DNA of 25,900 bases from Cercozoa sp. M6MM (GCA_040357565.1 JBDODJ010000153.1); one strand, 5' to 3'; numbered from the stretch's first letter, positions 11,234 through 21,350 are shown. The notes: generated from the sequence alone by a model not told the origin. Translations and numbers: made by a program.

Positions 11234-12909
11234 TTAGGCGACGTCGATCTTACGCAGGATATCAACACCGCGTTGAGTTTCCTGCTGTCGACGCTCGTCG
11301 AATGCTTGAAACTCCGCACTTGCAACGAACGGAAGAACCTATATTTAAGGAAAGTAACGGGAGTGTTACCAGCTTTGTCTAGCCACGAAAACTCGACAAG
11401 GATCCTGATTTACCGAGTTCTCGGTCACCAGGCAGCGGACTTCCTCAACGACAGCGCGTGTGCGACGAAAAACGTCATCACTCACGAATTCCTACAGGCC
11501 AATTACACTAAGACTGCAAACAGCTCAGAGCAGAATGAGACAAAACGACAGTGTACTGCTGAAGCGTCGTCGTTGTCGAAAGCTTCCAGCAAACCACCGC
11601 GCATTCTCGCGGAAATGTTCACCTCCTTTCTGAGCATAGGAAACATACAGTGCACGTGCATCGAATCTAGCAGAGAAAAGTACGGTGCGTCAGTTCGAAT
11701 GTAGGTGTCAACAATTTTAGCGTAGTCGACGCGCCTAAGTCCAAGCACGCGCCAGTGCAGCTCTCGCATGGCCTACCACGGCATAATTTTGTTGCAAACA
11801 AAGGTGTGTCTGCTTTTGTGCGTGTACAATACTGGGGTAAATTACTTGCAAAAAATCAAGGTTTTCGCGGTTGACCTGCGACTCCACAAACTTCGTGAAG
11901 ATTTCGAGGCAATCTTCGTCCATCGCTAAGTTAATACAAGGTAGCGCGCTGTTTTGTGAAAAGACAAAGAATGTGTATCGGTACCGATGCGATCGAGTGT
12001 CCACATACGCGAGTTGTGCGACACACGCGTCTCTGCGTCGTAGCGAATCCTGGCCAGGATAGCAGCGACGGTTGCGAGCTACAGGACACGCACAGAGATA
12101 GTTTCCTTCGAGATCAAAAGATAGACCCTAGCGTACCAACAGAAGTGAAAAGCATGCAAGTCCTGCTGCAGCGGCTGCTTTGATGCTCTATAACAAGATA
12201 CACGGTACATGACCCAAGCATGCAGTCGCTAAGTTTACGTCTTGCGCGGAACGACGACGTGCAGCCAGTTCTTGGTCACTTTGCTCACGCAGCTCAGTCA
12301 GACGTGCGGATGTGTGTTTCAAGTTCTACTCGGATGCACAAAGTCACGAAATATAGCACTGCACGGACAGGTGAAGCACAGACTTGACGGAAACGTACGG
12401 AGACGTAGCCGGGATCCTGTGCCATGGCAAGAATGGCGTCGCTCGCATTTGCAGACAGAAGGTAGTCGGGATGCTTGCTGGCTTCCGCATGCACCCTATT
12501 GAGACACCTGCGCACGGTACCCAAAGTGTTCTGTGTCAGCACGTACAACAAGATAGGTGAAGTTATGCAAATCGAATCGATCATACTCGATTTGGTGCTC
12601 GAGCACTGTCGGCATAACTTCGTTCAGGTCGTCGGTGAGGATTTTCAAGCGAGCTCTCGCGTTTTTGTCTTGTGACTAAATTAAAAACAGGTTAAAGAAC
12701 ACCAAACTGGCAGGTATCTGGACAATGTGGAGTACAGCGTCGTTGATCTTGGCAGCAAGAGCCGCGAGATTGTCCACAAAACGATCATTGTACGCTCGCC
12801 TGTTTTCAGATGAAAGCTTGAACAGCATAAAAGTTTTCCCAACAGCTTGCGCGTGTAAGTGTACCTCGCAGCGATCGTTCCAATCACCACGTCTTCCGCT
12901 GAGTCTGAG

Positions 12910-12959
<50 letters not shown>

Positions 12960-15610
12960 GCTGAGTGTAGAACACGAATCGCAAAACGATGAGTACCCAT
13001 AATTTGCGGATTATCCTTCATTGCCTTGCTGAGGTAGTTGATTTGCGCTCCAGTTGCACAATACTACAATAGATCGATACTCATTTGTTTACGAAGGAAA
13101 GTATCGGACGTACCATCTGTCCATCTTGTGCGGTCACATATGCCAGGACGGGCTCGCTACTGCTCATACAACGGCTCAGATAAACTGAGATGTCCACAGA
13201 TGGTCCACAACAAAACAAGTGTACCTCAGGTCAATTCCGGTGGCTTCCACGCGATCGGCATCGTCGACCTCACCCTCAAGCTGCACAGCTCTGCGGAACA
13301 CAGGTGAACTCCCAGCAGAGAAACAACCAACGGCTGAGGTACCCGAGAACCAGCGTGACGAACGCAGCCACTGCGAACAGCACGGCGAAGAGCGTCGACA
13401 GCAAGCGCAGCTTTCGCACGCGGTCGCGAATGGCCAACTAACATAACGCATAGGCCATGTGCCATGGACAAGGGCACCCGGCTTGAACATACACATAAAT
13501 ACCTGGGAGGCAGAAGAGTACGACGATGATGACATTGACATCGATTGCGATGCCGCCGATGACGAAGCAGACACGTAACTGTGTGGCGCATCGAACTCTC
13601 AAGAAACTACACTGACTTAAGGAGGCAATCAGACAATGTACCTAGATTCGACGCCAACAAAGTCAAAGTCGTTGCCGCTCTTTTCTTTTTCTGTGAGAAG
13701 GCAGATATTATGTAAATCACACAGTCAAATCAGGAGCATTGGCACACCGTCACTCGCGTCTTTGATTTTGATTTCTTCTGCCGCAACCAATGCTTCCTGC
13801 GCGAAGGTTCACATAGACATATACACGACAGACACAACAGACAACACACATAGGGCAGCAAAATGCACCAGCTTGCTGCGTGCTTTGCGTGCCTTGTGAT
13901 GCAGCACAGCTTCCAGTATCGATAGACGTCGGCGCCTCCATTCTGAGAGAACAGTGAGTGGTGTGTGTGCGTGTGTGTGAATGTGTGTGTGTGTGTGTGT
14001 GTTACCAAAGAACAGAATAAAGGCGACGAGCACAAGGCCTCCGAGGGACAGCAGCACAATCCCCATTGTCTAAAGTTAAAGCATTCCGCACATTCGCGAA
14101 GTCTCAACAAATTTTGTTCTAAAGGCAGCGGAAACGACAAACCTCGAGAACTTGCGCATCATCAGTCACCTGCGTGCAACAAAGAGTGACCTCAAGACAC
14201 ACATAAAGATATCGGCAAAGATACATGCTCCAACAACAGGTTCTGCAAGTAGCTCTCCACTGGGTGGCCTAATCAAAAGAGAAGCAAGGTTAACATGAGT
14301 ACGGGAAAAATGAAACATTCGAAAAAACAACCGCACCTGCGGTATCGTAAGTTTCGATTGAAAATGTGTATGGCAGAACAATCTCGCTGTAGGTTTGGAC
14401 CGCATCTTTGCTTCCAATGATTTGGCTCTGTTTTGTGTTCACAAAAGCAATGCAATCATCGCGAACGATGCAAAACCACACGCGATGCAAGAAAAAACCC
14501 ACCTCATAACCTGCCATGATGTCGTATGCCGTTCTTCGGTTTTTCAGTTCCTCAATTGCAGTCTCTGCACAGCGAACATCCTGATACCGTCGCATTTTCT
14601 CGGGACGCACATGCGCTGCACAGAGCCTGTACCGTTGCCGAGTCGTTCAAATTCGTCGGTGAGCGAGTCCATGAGCACGTCGATTTCGCCCTTGGCGGAC
14701 TTGTATCTGGCGACGTCGGCCGACACTAGACAGACGTAGAGTGGTGAACATACAGTGCGCGACTACGTGGGCTGCAATATACCCTCCTCGTCACTCCGAT
14801 TTCTGGCGCTGCCCTGTATTCAACAGGATGCGACCAGATTCAAAGCATCGCATGGACTGAACTGACAGTGAGCGTGACGTTAATGTAGGTCACTTGTGAC
14901 ATAACTCGGTGGACGGACACTGCAGCACAAAGTTTGTTCACATTCAAAAGACAAATGAACTGTGCAAAGTACAAGAGTTAAACGTCTGCAGCCGTGCAAT
15001 GTCGTCGTCAACCTTCTCGCCTATTAGTTTTTGAAACTGCACGTTGACTATTGTCGATCCGGCCTGAGTTGCGCCAAAGTAGCGTGTCGCGTGTTTTTCC
15101 GTTCATTACAGGTTCACTTAATATCAAATGCGTACCAACGAGCCAACGAGAAGAACGATCAACATCACGCTGATCGAATTGGCGCTCCGGGACGCCTTAG
15201 TGTACTGAAAACACACATGCACGTGCCGAGGTATATATATATATATATACACGTGAAAAGTAAAATTTATATTTATGTATCTTTCCAGGACCCAGATAAT
15301 ATGTGTACCTGCACATGCGCCGCGTCTAACGCCCGAAGGTCGAGGTTTCCCATCCTGCCAAAACACAGACTGAGAAACAACTTAATGATGATGTTTGCGT
15401 TGTGCAGTGCGGTGAAAAAACGCAGCGACTTGACATCAGGGAACAGGGTACCGAGAGCCCGATGCTCGCGTGCTATCTGAACCGCGGAGCTTGTGTACGT
15501 CTCGACAAGCTCACCGGCAGTGTTGGTTTTGATTGGGATTTCGGTTTCACTGGTTGCTTGCAAACAATAAAGACGTACCAACAGCACTGATAGCAATGCG
15601 ACACACGTAG
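11234..15610 (-). CDS. Predicted polytopic membrane sensor with C-terminal RGS domain
   Basis: About 28 short exons join in frame on -, over half with GTAC donors. The firmest part is the C-terminal RGS domain (about 12040-11240): EIFTKFVESQVNRENLDFL, AMRELHWRVL, IVDTYIRTDAPKEVNIS, DDVFRRTRAVVEEV and VLPFVASAEF follow RGS helices 3 to 8 in order. RGS domains speed GTP hydrolysis by G-alpha. The Asn of KEVN, equivalent to the catalytic-contact Asn of RGS4, is kept; the usual ENxxFW reads ENLDFL. A helix (SIKAAAAAGLACFSLLL then LATVAAILARIRY) directly precedes it. Further upstream: TM1 near 15150 (SVMLIVLLVGSL), a helical, Cys-containing module (15063-14210), TM2 near 14030 (GIVLLSLGGLVLVAFILFF) with a basic loop EWRRRRLS, TM3 near 13830, TM4 near 13540, TM5 near 13370 (LLSTLFAVLFAVAAFVTLVL), then a second helical module (13320-12200). 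Stop at 11234-11236. Exons between 14160 and 14340 and the start codon are uncertain. I know no named family with this layout. Confidence 0.72.
12910..12958. repeat. (CA)n on +, UG in sense, abutting a 3' splice site
   Basis: In the RGS gene (-) this reads (UG)n followed by TTCTCAG, the acceptor of the exon beginning with the Asp of DSAEDVVIGTIAAR. Confidence 0.93.
13961..14002. repeat. (GT)n on +, CA in sense, abutting a 5' splice site
   Basis: In the RGS gene (-) the donor GTAACACACA opens directly into a (CA)n tract; the acceptor CTCTCAG is C/U-rich. It is the only intronic tract on the donor side that reads CA in sense. Confidence 0.9.
15231..15250. repeat. (TA)n tract
   Basis: About ten TA units in an RGS-gene intron, between the exons ending DAAHVQ and starting YTKASRSANS. 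Confidence 0.9.
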
Positions 15611-15961
15611 CTGCTGTTTACTGTACGATCAGTAACGATCTGCGAATTCGGCTCTTTTTGGCGAGCCTGGCCGGTGGGCGAAAGCACTGAGCAGTTTAAA
15701 CCCGTGACGGAGCCTTCGTTTCAGTGCCTTGGTTCCAGTACGAGGAATTGAGAAGTAGCGTGGTTGTGTGTTCACTTCTGACCGGCAGCCGGAACGAAAC
15801 GCGATTTCTTGATTAAACGCCTTGCATCAACGGGTTGCCCATAGTGTCCACTCACGACTTCCGTCGGGTGGGTCAATCGAACACCACTTTACGCTAATGT
15901 GTATCGATACAGTGCAATATTATCATAGTTCTACTGCCACCTGGACAGTGCTGTATTCTCT

Positions 15962-16219
15962 TTAAGGCATGATCGCGGCCAAATTGATGTTTCGATTGAA
16001 ACAACTAAGCGGCGGACGCCTAGTCGGTAGAGGATCGGAGATTTTTAAGCCAGCAAGCGAGCTCACCGACGACTCAATCGCGGATCGTTCTAAGACGGTC
16101 CGCTCGAAGTCAACCCGGTGGAGGGGGTGGCGTTCTCCTGAGAAGGTGACGCGCGCGACAGACGCGGCAGACGAGTCGCTAGACTCGTCGACTTGGCCTT
16201 GAGAGCGTTCACCTTCGAC
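15962..16219 (-). other. Acidic Ser-rich open frame, possible 5' exon of the RGS gene
   Basis: An 85-codon frame without ATG (VEGERSQGQVDESSDSSAAS ... FERTVLERSAIESS) with the charged, Ser-rich composition of a disordered protein region. A good donor, GTGAGC, follows AIESS in frame 0. That would make this an upstream cytoplasmic exon of the RGS gene, whose start codon was not found. If not spliced, it runs to TAA at 15962-15964. Alternatively it is non-coding. The stretch from 16220 to 16715 holds nothing further that I can support. Confidence 0.3.
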
Positions 16220-16715
16220 GCTCGACGATCACCACGACAGTGGACGGAGATGGGTGCTGCTGGTGACTCAGCGGCTTGAGTCTTCGCGTCGCATGGAGAG
16301 GCGAGGGAAGAACGGTCAGACAAAAAACTAACCACTGCCACTGGCTGTCTGACCGACACATGCGCATGCCACTCACGTTGTGTGCACGGTAACGCGAGCG
16401 AATTCGGCGGCTTGCTGTGATAATGCCATGGCCATGGGACGGGGCCAGGCAAAATGCACAAAGCGTGCGGGGGCTCCCCGTAACCCTTATTGTACCCACT
16501 CCACTACTAGCAGCTTTTTCGTCACGATGCTAGTGTTGCAGACGCGTGTGTGTGCACGCTTTCATACGCACGGTGCTGGCTTGGCACCTTCGCGTTCAAA
16601 CGCAAACACAAACATCCCAAGAGAACAATTGCAGAGTACAGTACATGCAGTATTATGATGCAGTACAATGGTGAGTGTTCGGCAGGGTCGATCTGGATGC
16701 TTGTTTCAGACGCCT

Positions 16716-17006
16716 TCAATGTTCATGAAGTGACATATATATAAAAAATCCAAACACAAAAAAAGGTACGACGAATGGGGCCAGTTCCCACATGCGGACT
16801 GGAAACAAGTCGCTGGGGAGGTTATCTTGCTCCTGCAGTAACAAATTTGGCAACCACTATACCAAGCTACGTAGTAAGCGAGATGGCGCTACCTGTGCTC
16901 GTACGATGCGCAAAGAAGCCGAAGCCATGACTCGGCGAAACTGTCGAAGCGACCGGGTGATGGAGCCATCCTTCAGGTCGAAGTAAAAGCCATCTCCGTA
17001 AATCTG

Positions 17007-17058
<52 letters not shown>

Positions 17059-18012
17059 GTCAACCCCCTGGTATCTAAGAGTCCCTGTATCGGCAAGTTT
17101 TAGAGCACACACATTGTGGTTTTCCTTTAGAACCAATCGGCCGCCTTGCTGTCAACAATAACAATACTACTACTGAAAGAGCAACAACGACTCAGTTGTA
17201 AACTGAGAGGCTACCTTGAGTGAAGCTGCACAGCGTTTAAGCGTCGCAATGAGATCGTCGTCTCGTGCGTTATCTGTCGACCATTGCATGAAGACTACAT
17301 TTAAAAAATGATAGCTCACAGTAGTCAAGCAGTCCAACGAAACAAAGCGGTGCAGCGCACCGAGATCGTAGGAATTCGCTGGCGGGTTGAAATGTCGCAT
17401 GCTCTGACAAATGAGCTTGCGAGGTTTGTCACCACACCGCTTCTTGGCCGCTTTTACCATGTGCTACATATAATCACACTAACCCGATGCACGGAGCTGA
17501 AAGCTGTGTCTTACAGGTAGTGCATCAACAAGATCGACATGTTCAAAGCGTTCAAACAGTACAGCGTCGGCAACCCTCCCGATGCCAGCACACAAATCGA
17601 CACACGTCTCGGTGGTTTCGAACGCTATTTCGTCTAGAAACTTTGCAGTTGCAGCCACATCGACACCATGAATTCTGGAACCAGTGTACAGTGTTATTGG
17701 TATATCCGCAGTTATGAAATCAGTGTACTGTGTTATTCCGCCTAAAACGCCATCTTCGTTGGCCTATCCATTACGCATTTGGTGTATATACAGGAAAATG
17801 GAAGGCAGAATTGTACCGAAGCTTTGCGCCAAGCGCTGCGGCACGTGTCATGCCTGAAACAAATTGCCAGCAAAAGCTGAGTTAGGTATTTCAGCAGGGG
17901 CAGAGGTACGATACCAACACTGCCCGAAAAGCTCCCAGACGGAGCTACTGTCAGCATACGTCCGCCCAGCACTGTCGAAGCCAGGTTCTTGGCGGAAAAC
18001 CTGCAGGTTCAT
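16716..18012 (-). CDS. NTMT1: Alpha-N-terminal protein methyltransferase (NTMT1/METTL11A family)
   Basis: SAM-dependent enzyme that methylates the alpha-amino group of proteins exposing an X-Pro-Lys-like N-terminus after Met removal. At least seven exons on -. A GTAC intron (17728-17675) joins DGVLGGITQ to IHGVDVAATAKFLD, restoring the exact length of human DGMLGG...RKFLQ. Next come motif I VDLCAGIGR, ERFEHVDLVD, then HMVKAAKKRCG and FNPPANSYDL, then VFMQWSTDNARDDDL, LKRCAASLK, GGRLVLKEN, and GDGFYFDLKDGSITRS, which keeps the Asn and two Asp residues used by the human enzyme for substrate and catalysis. The last exon has NLPSDLFPV, matching human NLPDEIYHV. Two departures: the first Gly of motif I is Cys, and the active-site His after QW is Asn. 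The N-terminal exon from ATG 18010-18012 (MNLQVFRQEPGFDSAGRTY) is joined less surely. Stop at 16716-16718 assumes no further intron. Confidence 0.85.
17006..17058. repeat. (CA)n on +, UG in sense, abutting a 3' splice site
   Basis: In NTMT1 (-) this reads (UG)n followed directly by GCAG (AG at 17005-17004), the acceptor of the exon beginning IYGDGFYFDLKDG. That exon placement is fixed by homology, which makes this the cleanest UG-repeat acceptor in the window. Confidence 0.95.
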
Positions 18013-18349
18013 GGTACAATTGTGCCTGTACAAAACCTGGCGAGATATTGATGACTATATTATTACACATCCGCGTAAATCGTCCTCCATCGAGTTGAAC
18101 AGCAGCTGCTAGTACAAGTTGCATTGTACTGTGTACTGTCAGCCGTACAGTACTGTACAGTACAGTATTGTTTTAGTTTAAACTTGATTAAATCTGTTTA
18201 TTATTGTTGTCTCGGCACAGACACGTGCTGTAAGTGTGCGCAAGTGCGTGCAACTACTCCAGTTTTTAAGTTTCATGCCTGTTGTAGCGTTCCATAGCGC
18301 AATCGTGTACTCTTCATGCCATCGTTGTTTTCTTTTCTAGCCGAAACTC
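18013..18349. promoter_or_regulatory. Divergent intergenic region with GTAC/CAGTAC cluster
   Basis: Spacer between NTMT1 (-) and the next + gene. At 18124-18170 it holds repeated CAGTAC/GTACTG words including a perfect 14-base palindrome at 18145-18158. No recognisable TATA or initiator. A regulatory role is inferred only from position and symmetry. Confidence 0.35.
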
Positions 18350-19698
18350 CTTGAGTAGCTATGGTGCCACTACACCCCTGGGTGAGCGCGTGGTGCGTCG
18401 TCTTCTTCGCAATGGCATCACCCCGGTGCTAGGTATCTCGCGCAGCTCGTGTCGCTATGTGTGCTAGCGTGTGGATGCAGCGGGCCCGTCGCTGGAGACC
18501 CTGACGGTGTTGCGGGGCAGGTGTAAGCAGTCGCTGACCGTGCTTGATTTCGTGCTGGCTGAGGTGGCACGTCCTCAAGCTGTTGTTTTTTTTTTGTGTC
18601 GCGTTAGACATTGGGATTTACAGCTGCAAGAAGTGCGACGTCAATTGCGTCAGTGCAAGTCGGTTTGTGTGTTGCAGTGTGTCGACTTGTCTTTTGAGGT
18701 TCCTCTTGTCTGCCTTGTGTGCCTTGTATTTTCTGCGATCCCAACTTGTGTTTCAGGAAACACGCGTCCTCGTGGAAGCGTGTTTGCACACGCAGAAGCA
18801 CTGGCTGCATGCGTGCTTGTTGCCGGCACACAAGTATTCTTGTGCTGTGTGAGTTGCACAGAGAGGGGTATTTGCATGTGTGTGTGTGTGTATGTGTGTG
18901 TATGTACCTTAGAGAGAAAGTGGCTGCTCGGGTCGCATGTGAGTTCGCTGACCGCGCTGAGTCGCTTGGTGTGCTTTTGATGTCAGGTGCGTTTTACCCC
19001 CCCCCCCCCCCGCGCATGTACTCCTTATTCTTGTGGTGTCGTGTGGTTAGGACTCAGTTATAACGAGCTACCGCCTCGCTTTCTGTCACTGCATGCTCGA
19101 CGCTTGGTGTGCGATTACTTTCGGCGGCACTACACGGGAAATCCACTCTGCGATCAAGACGCCGATAACAGTGACGCGAACGGTAGCACATACTGCTTCT
19201 AGTCTGAGAGGAATAAGTTCAGATTCGAGGTTGAGTAGTATCGGCAAAACCGCCACAAGAAGAAGAAGTCGACCTGAAGGAAAGTGACTTTTTCGATGAC
19301 GTCGATATCGTCGATCTGACTGGTGCTTTCGACGGTGTAAGCGATGATCACGCTCGTTCTGACGGTGACACAGTGGGCCTACACAGTGATACCATGTGCG
19401 ACATGTACGATGACCACCTGCAAGTGAGCGTGTGTATCGCCGCCTTCAATGACGGTTCACGCTCCTCCCTCCAGGTATTGGACGTAACTTGCATGATATT
19501 TTGGGGTGCCGTATGCTTGGATTTGCAGGCGCTCCGATCGGCGCTCTTGTCACTCGCTGCGTATATATATATATTTAGGTGTGTGTGTGTGTGTGCATGC
19601 GTGTGTAGCGACGAGAACAGAGAGCCGCCATTTCTGCGTGAGAGCACCTTCTTGTTGCCGCCTCCAGCATCGCGTCCCTGGCGGTATACACCGCATTC

Positions 19699-19741
<43 letters not shown>

Positions 19742-20582
19742 GTGTGTTTGTGTGTGTGTGTGTGTGTTGCTATGTCATGTATGTGCATCCGTCAGGACAT
19801 TGTGCGTGCAACAAGCACCTGATCGCTTCGCTCAAGTTGACTGTACATCGTCTTCCATCCCTCAGTTTATCTCCGCGCGTTCGTTCATCTTGCAGTGAGC
19901 ACGTAGGGTACCACGCGTGCGTGTTGCTGGCTGCCAATTCGACACTGGGACGTCTTGTTCTTTCCTGTATCTTAAGTTCATCTGCGTGTGTTTATGTTAC
20001 ACTCACGTACATGCACTCAGCGAACTTCATCCAGAGCTACTTGCAAAACGGTGCGCTAGATTCTTCTTTCGTTGTTCACATCGATTGGATTTTACGCATA
20101 TTTCTTGCGCATTGCTTCTTTAGTTGAGGTAAACGCCGAGGAAGCACGTGATGAGCGCTTGCTGCTGAGAGCACGCGCGCATTTGGGACACTGTACGAAA
20201 GTGACGCACATGGTGGTATATTTTGTTTGACAGTTTCCATGTATTCGCGCGTACACTTGTTGATGATGTATCTGCTGTAGATACCGCCTGCGTTACAAAC
20301 AACAGAACTTTGTCTCGCTGAGGTACTACTTGCTCTGTTGTTACATATGGCCGTTCGTTGACCTCTTGCTTACTTCTCCTCACAGGCCGTGCGGCGAGTT
20401 GCTGCTGGAGATTTCCGCGTTGGTCATCGGGCTGCTGTTGAATGGTAGGGCGTGTATACACCTTGAGTGTACTTGTGTGTGTGTGTATGTGTGTGTGTGT
20501 GTGTGTCAACAGCTGGGGCGAGCGTTTTTTGAGCGAAGTGCCGGATTTGCACTGCGACATCGGCGATTTCGACTTGAATTAA
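18350..20582 (+). CDS. Multi-exon protein of unknown function
   Basis: Series of coding-like + exons bounded by plausible splice sites: YGATTPLGERVVRRLLRNG (after TTCTAG 18349), AGPSLETLTVLRGR, KQSLTVLDFVLAE, a Trp/Gln-rich exon near 18610, ETRVLVEACLHTQKHWL near 18760, REKVAARVACEFADRAES near 18920, YNELPPRFLSLHARRLVCDY near 19060, an acidic stretch near 19290-19450 (DFFDDVDIVDLTGAFDG), PPFLRESTFLLPPPASRPW near 19625, RLRYKQQNFVSLR near 20285, PCGELLLEISALVIGLLLN near 20395, and a last exon WGERFLSEVPDLHCDIGDFD ending at TAA 20580-20582. Mostly helical, with an acidic disordered middle. I do not recognise the family; a scaffold or trafficking subunit would fit, but nothing proves it. Several exon joins and the start codon are unresolved. 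(UG)n tracts precede at least four of the acceptors. Confidence 0.6.
18877..18902. repeat. (TG)n before a 3' splice site
   Basis: TG tract with TATG interruptions, then TACCTTAG, the acceptor of the exon containing EKVAARVACEFADRAES. Confidence 0.9.
18997..19011. repeat. Poly(C) run
   Basis: Fifteen C in a row in an intron, just after the donor following GVLLMS. Length is prone to assembly error. Confidence 0.9.
19579..19606. repeat. (GT)n abutting a 3' splice site
   Basis: GT tract ending in GTGTAG (AG at 19607-19608), the acceptor of the exon encoding DENREPPFLREST. Confidence 0.9.
19701..19768. repeat. Long interrupted (TG)n tract
   Basis: About 30 TG units with TTTGCG interruptions in an intron of the unknown + gene; the likely acceptor CGTCAG lies about 30 bases further on. 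Confidence 0.93.
20474..20506. repeat. (GT)n abutting a 3' splice site
   Basis: GT tract followed by CAACAG (AG at 20511-20512), the acceptor of the last exon of the unknown + gene. Confidence 0.9.
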
Positions 20583-21029
20583 TCCCCTGACTTCGATCAT
20601 TCCGTTCGACACCGTCTCTGGCATTCTTGATGCCCGGTCGGTAAATTCAAAACGAATGAAACCGAATGCGAGACTGGGAGTGGTCGGCTTAGTTGGTCAG
20701 GGTCGCGTGCGTGAACATCGATATCTCGTCGACGCGTACAGTAGAGTCGTGTACGTGACGTTGTTACTGTCAACATCAATCAATCTGTTACCGCAGCCTT
20801 TCAGAAATTGAGGCTTTGGTAGTGCAAAAGAGTACTATCAGGAAAAAGACTAAAGAAACAAATGGAATCGATGTGAAGAAGAATTGAGTCAGTAGACGTA
20901 GTCAGTTCAGAGGTAGTTACCCCAAGATAGGGTCGGCAAAGTACAGGAAGTAGACTGGTCGGGAAGGATGAGAGGCCCGGGAGTCAGAAGAAGGAAGGAA
21001 AGAGAAGGAGGGACGTAAAGGAGAAAAAG

Positions 21030-21063
21030 AAAGGCTCTCTGTGCTGTTGAGTAGAGAGCCTTT
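21030..21063. repeat. Perfect 11-bp hairpin with 12-base loop
   Basis: AAAGGCTCTCT at 21030-21040 and its exact reverse complement AGAGAGCCTTT at 21053-21063 flank the loop GTGCTGTTGAGT. It lies in intergenic DNA next to a purine-rich run. No clear T-run or gene end identifies it as a terminator. Confidence 0.8.
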
Positions 21064-21300
21064 TCAGGAAAGGAGCAAAATCTTGCTCTTTCGATGTCAG
21101 TCAGACAAACACAATACACCACACTTCTCAAAGTGCTTAATGAATAGCTTTCTTCCGCGCGGAGCACCAGAACTCAGACAGATCTGACTGGCCGGATGGA
21201 AAATACCGTTTCGTAACAAATCTACGGCTGACTACTTGCTCCGCGTGCGGTGGAAGCGCCTCTTATGTCAAAAAGAAGTGAAGTATTTTGCAAAGGTTGA

Positions 21301-21350
21301 GCGGAGAGCTGGTAACGTAACAATTGCGGAGAGCTGGTAACGTAACAATT
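21301..21350. repeat. Perfect tandem duplication of a 25-base unit
   Basis: Two identical adjacent copies (21301-21325 and 21326-21350), each starting gcggagagctgg and ending cgtaacaatt. Absence of any mismatch suggests a recent duplication or an assembly duplicate. Confidence 0.95.

Noticed and set aside
11075-11704. 209-codon + strand open frame
   Set aside because: It lies antisense to the RGS-domain exons, which show clear family motifs on -; the frame is a shadow.
15969-16461. Overlapping + and - frames around 16.0-16.5 kb
   Set aside because: Mutually exclusive low-complexity frames; only the - frame at 15962-16219 has protein-like composition and it is listed tentatively.
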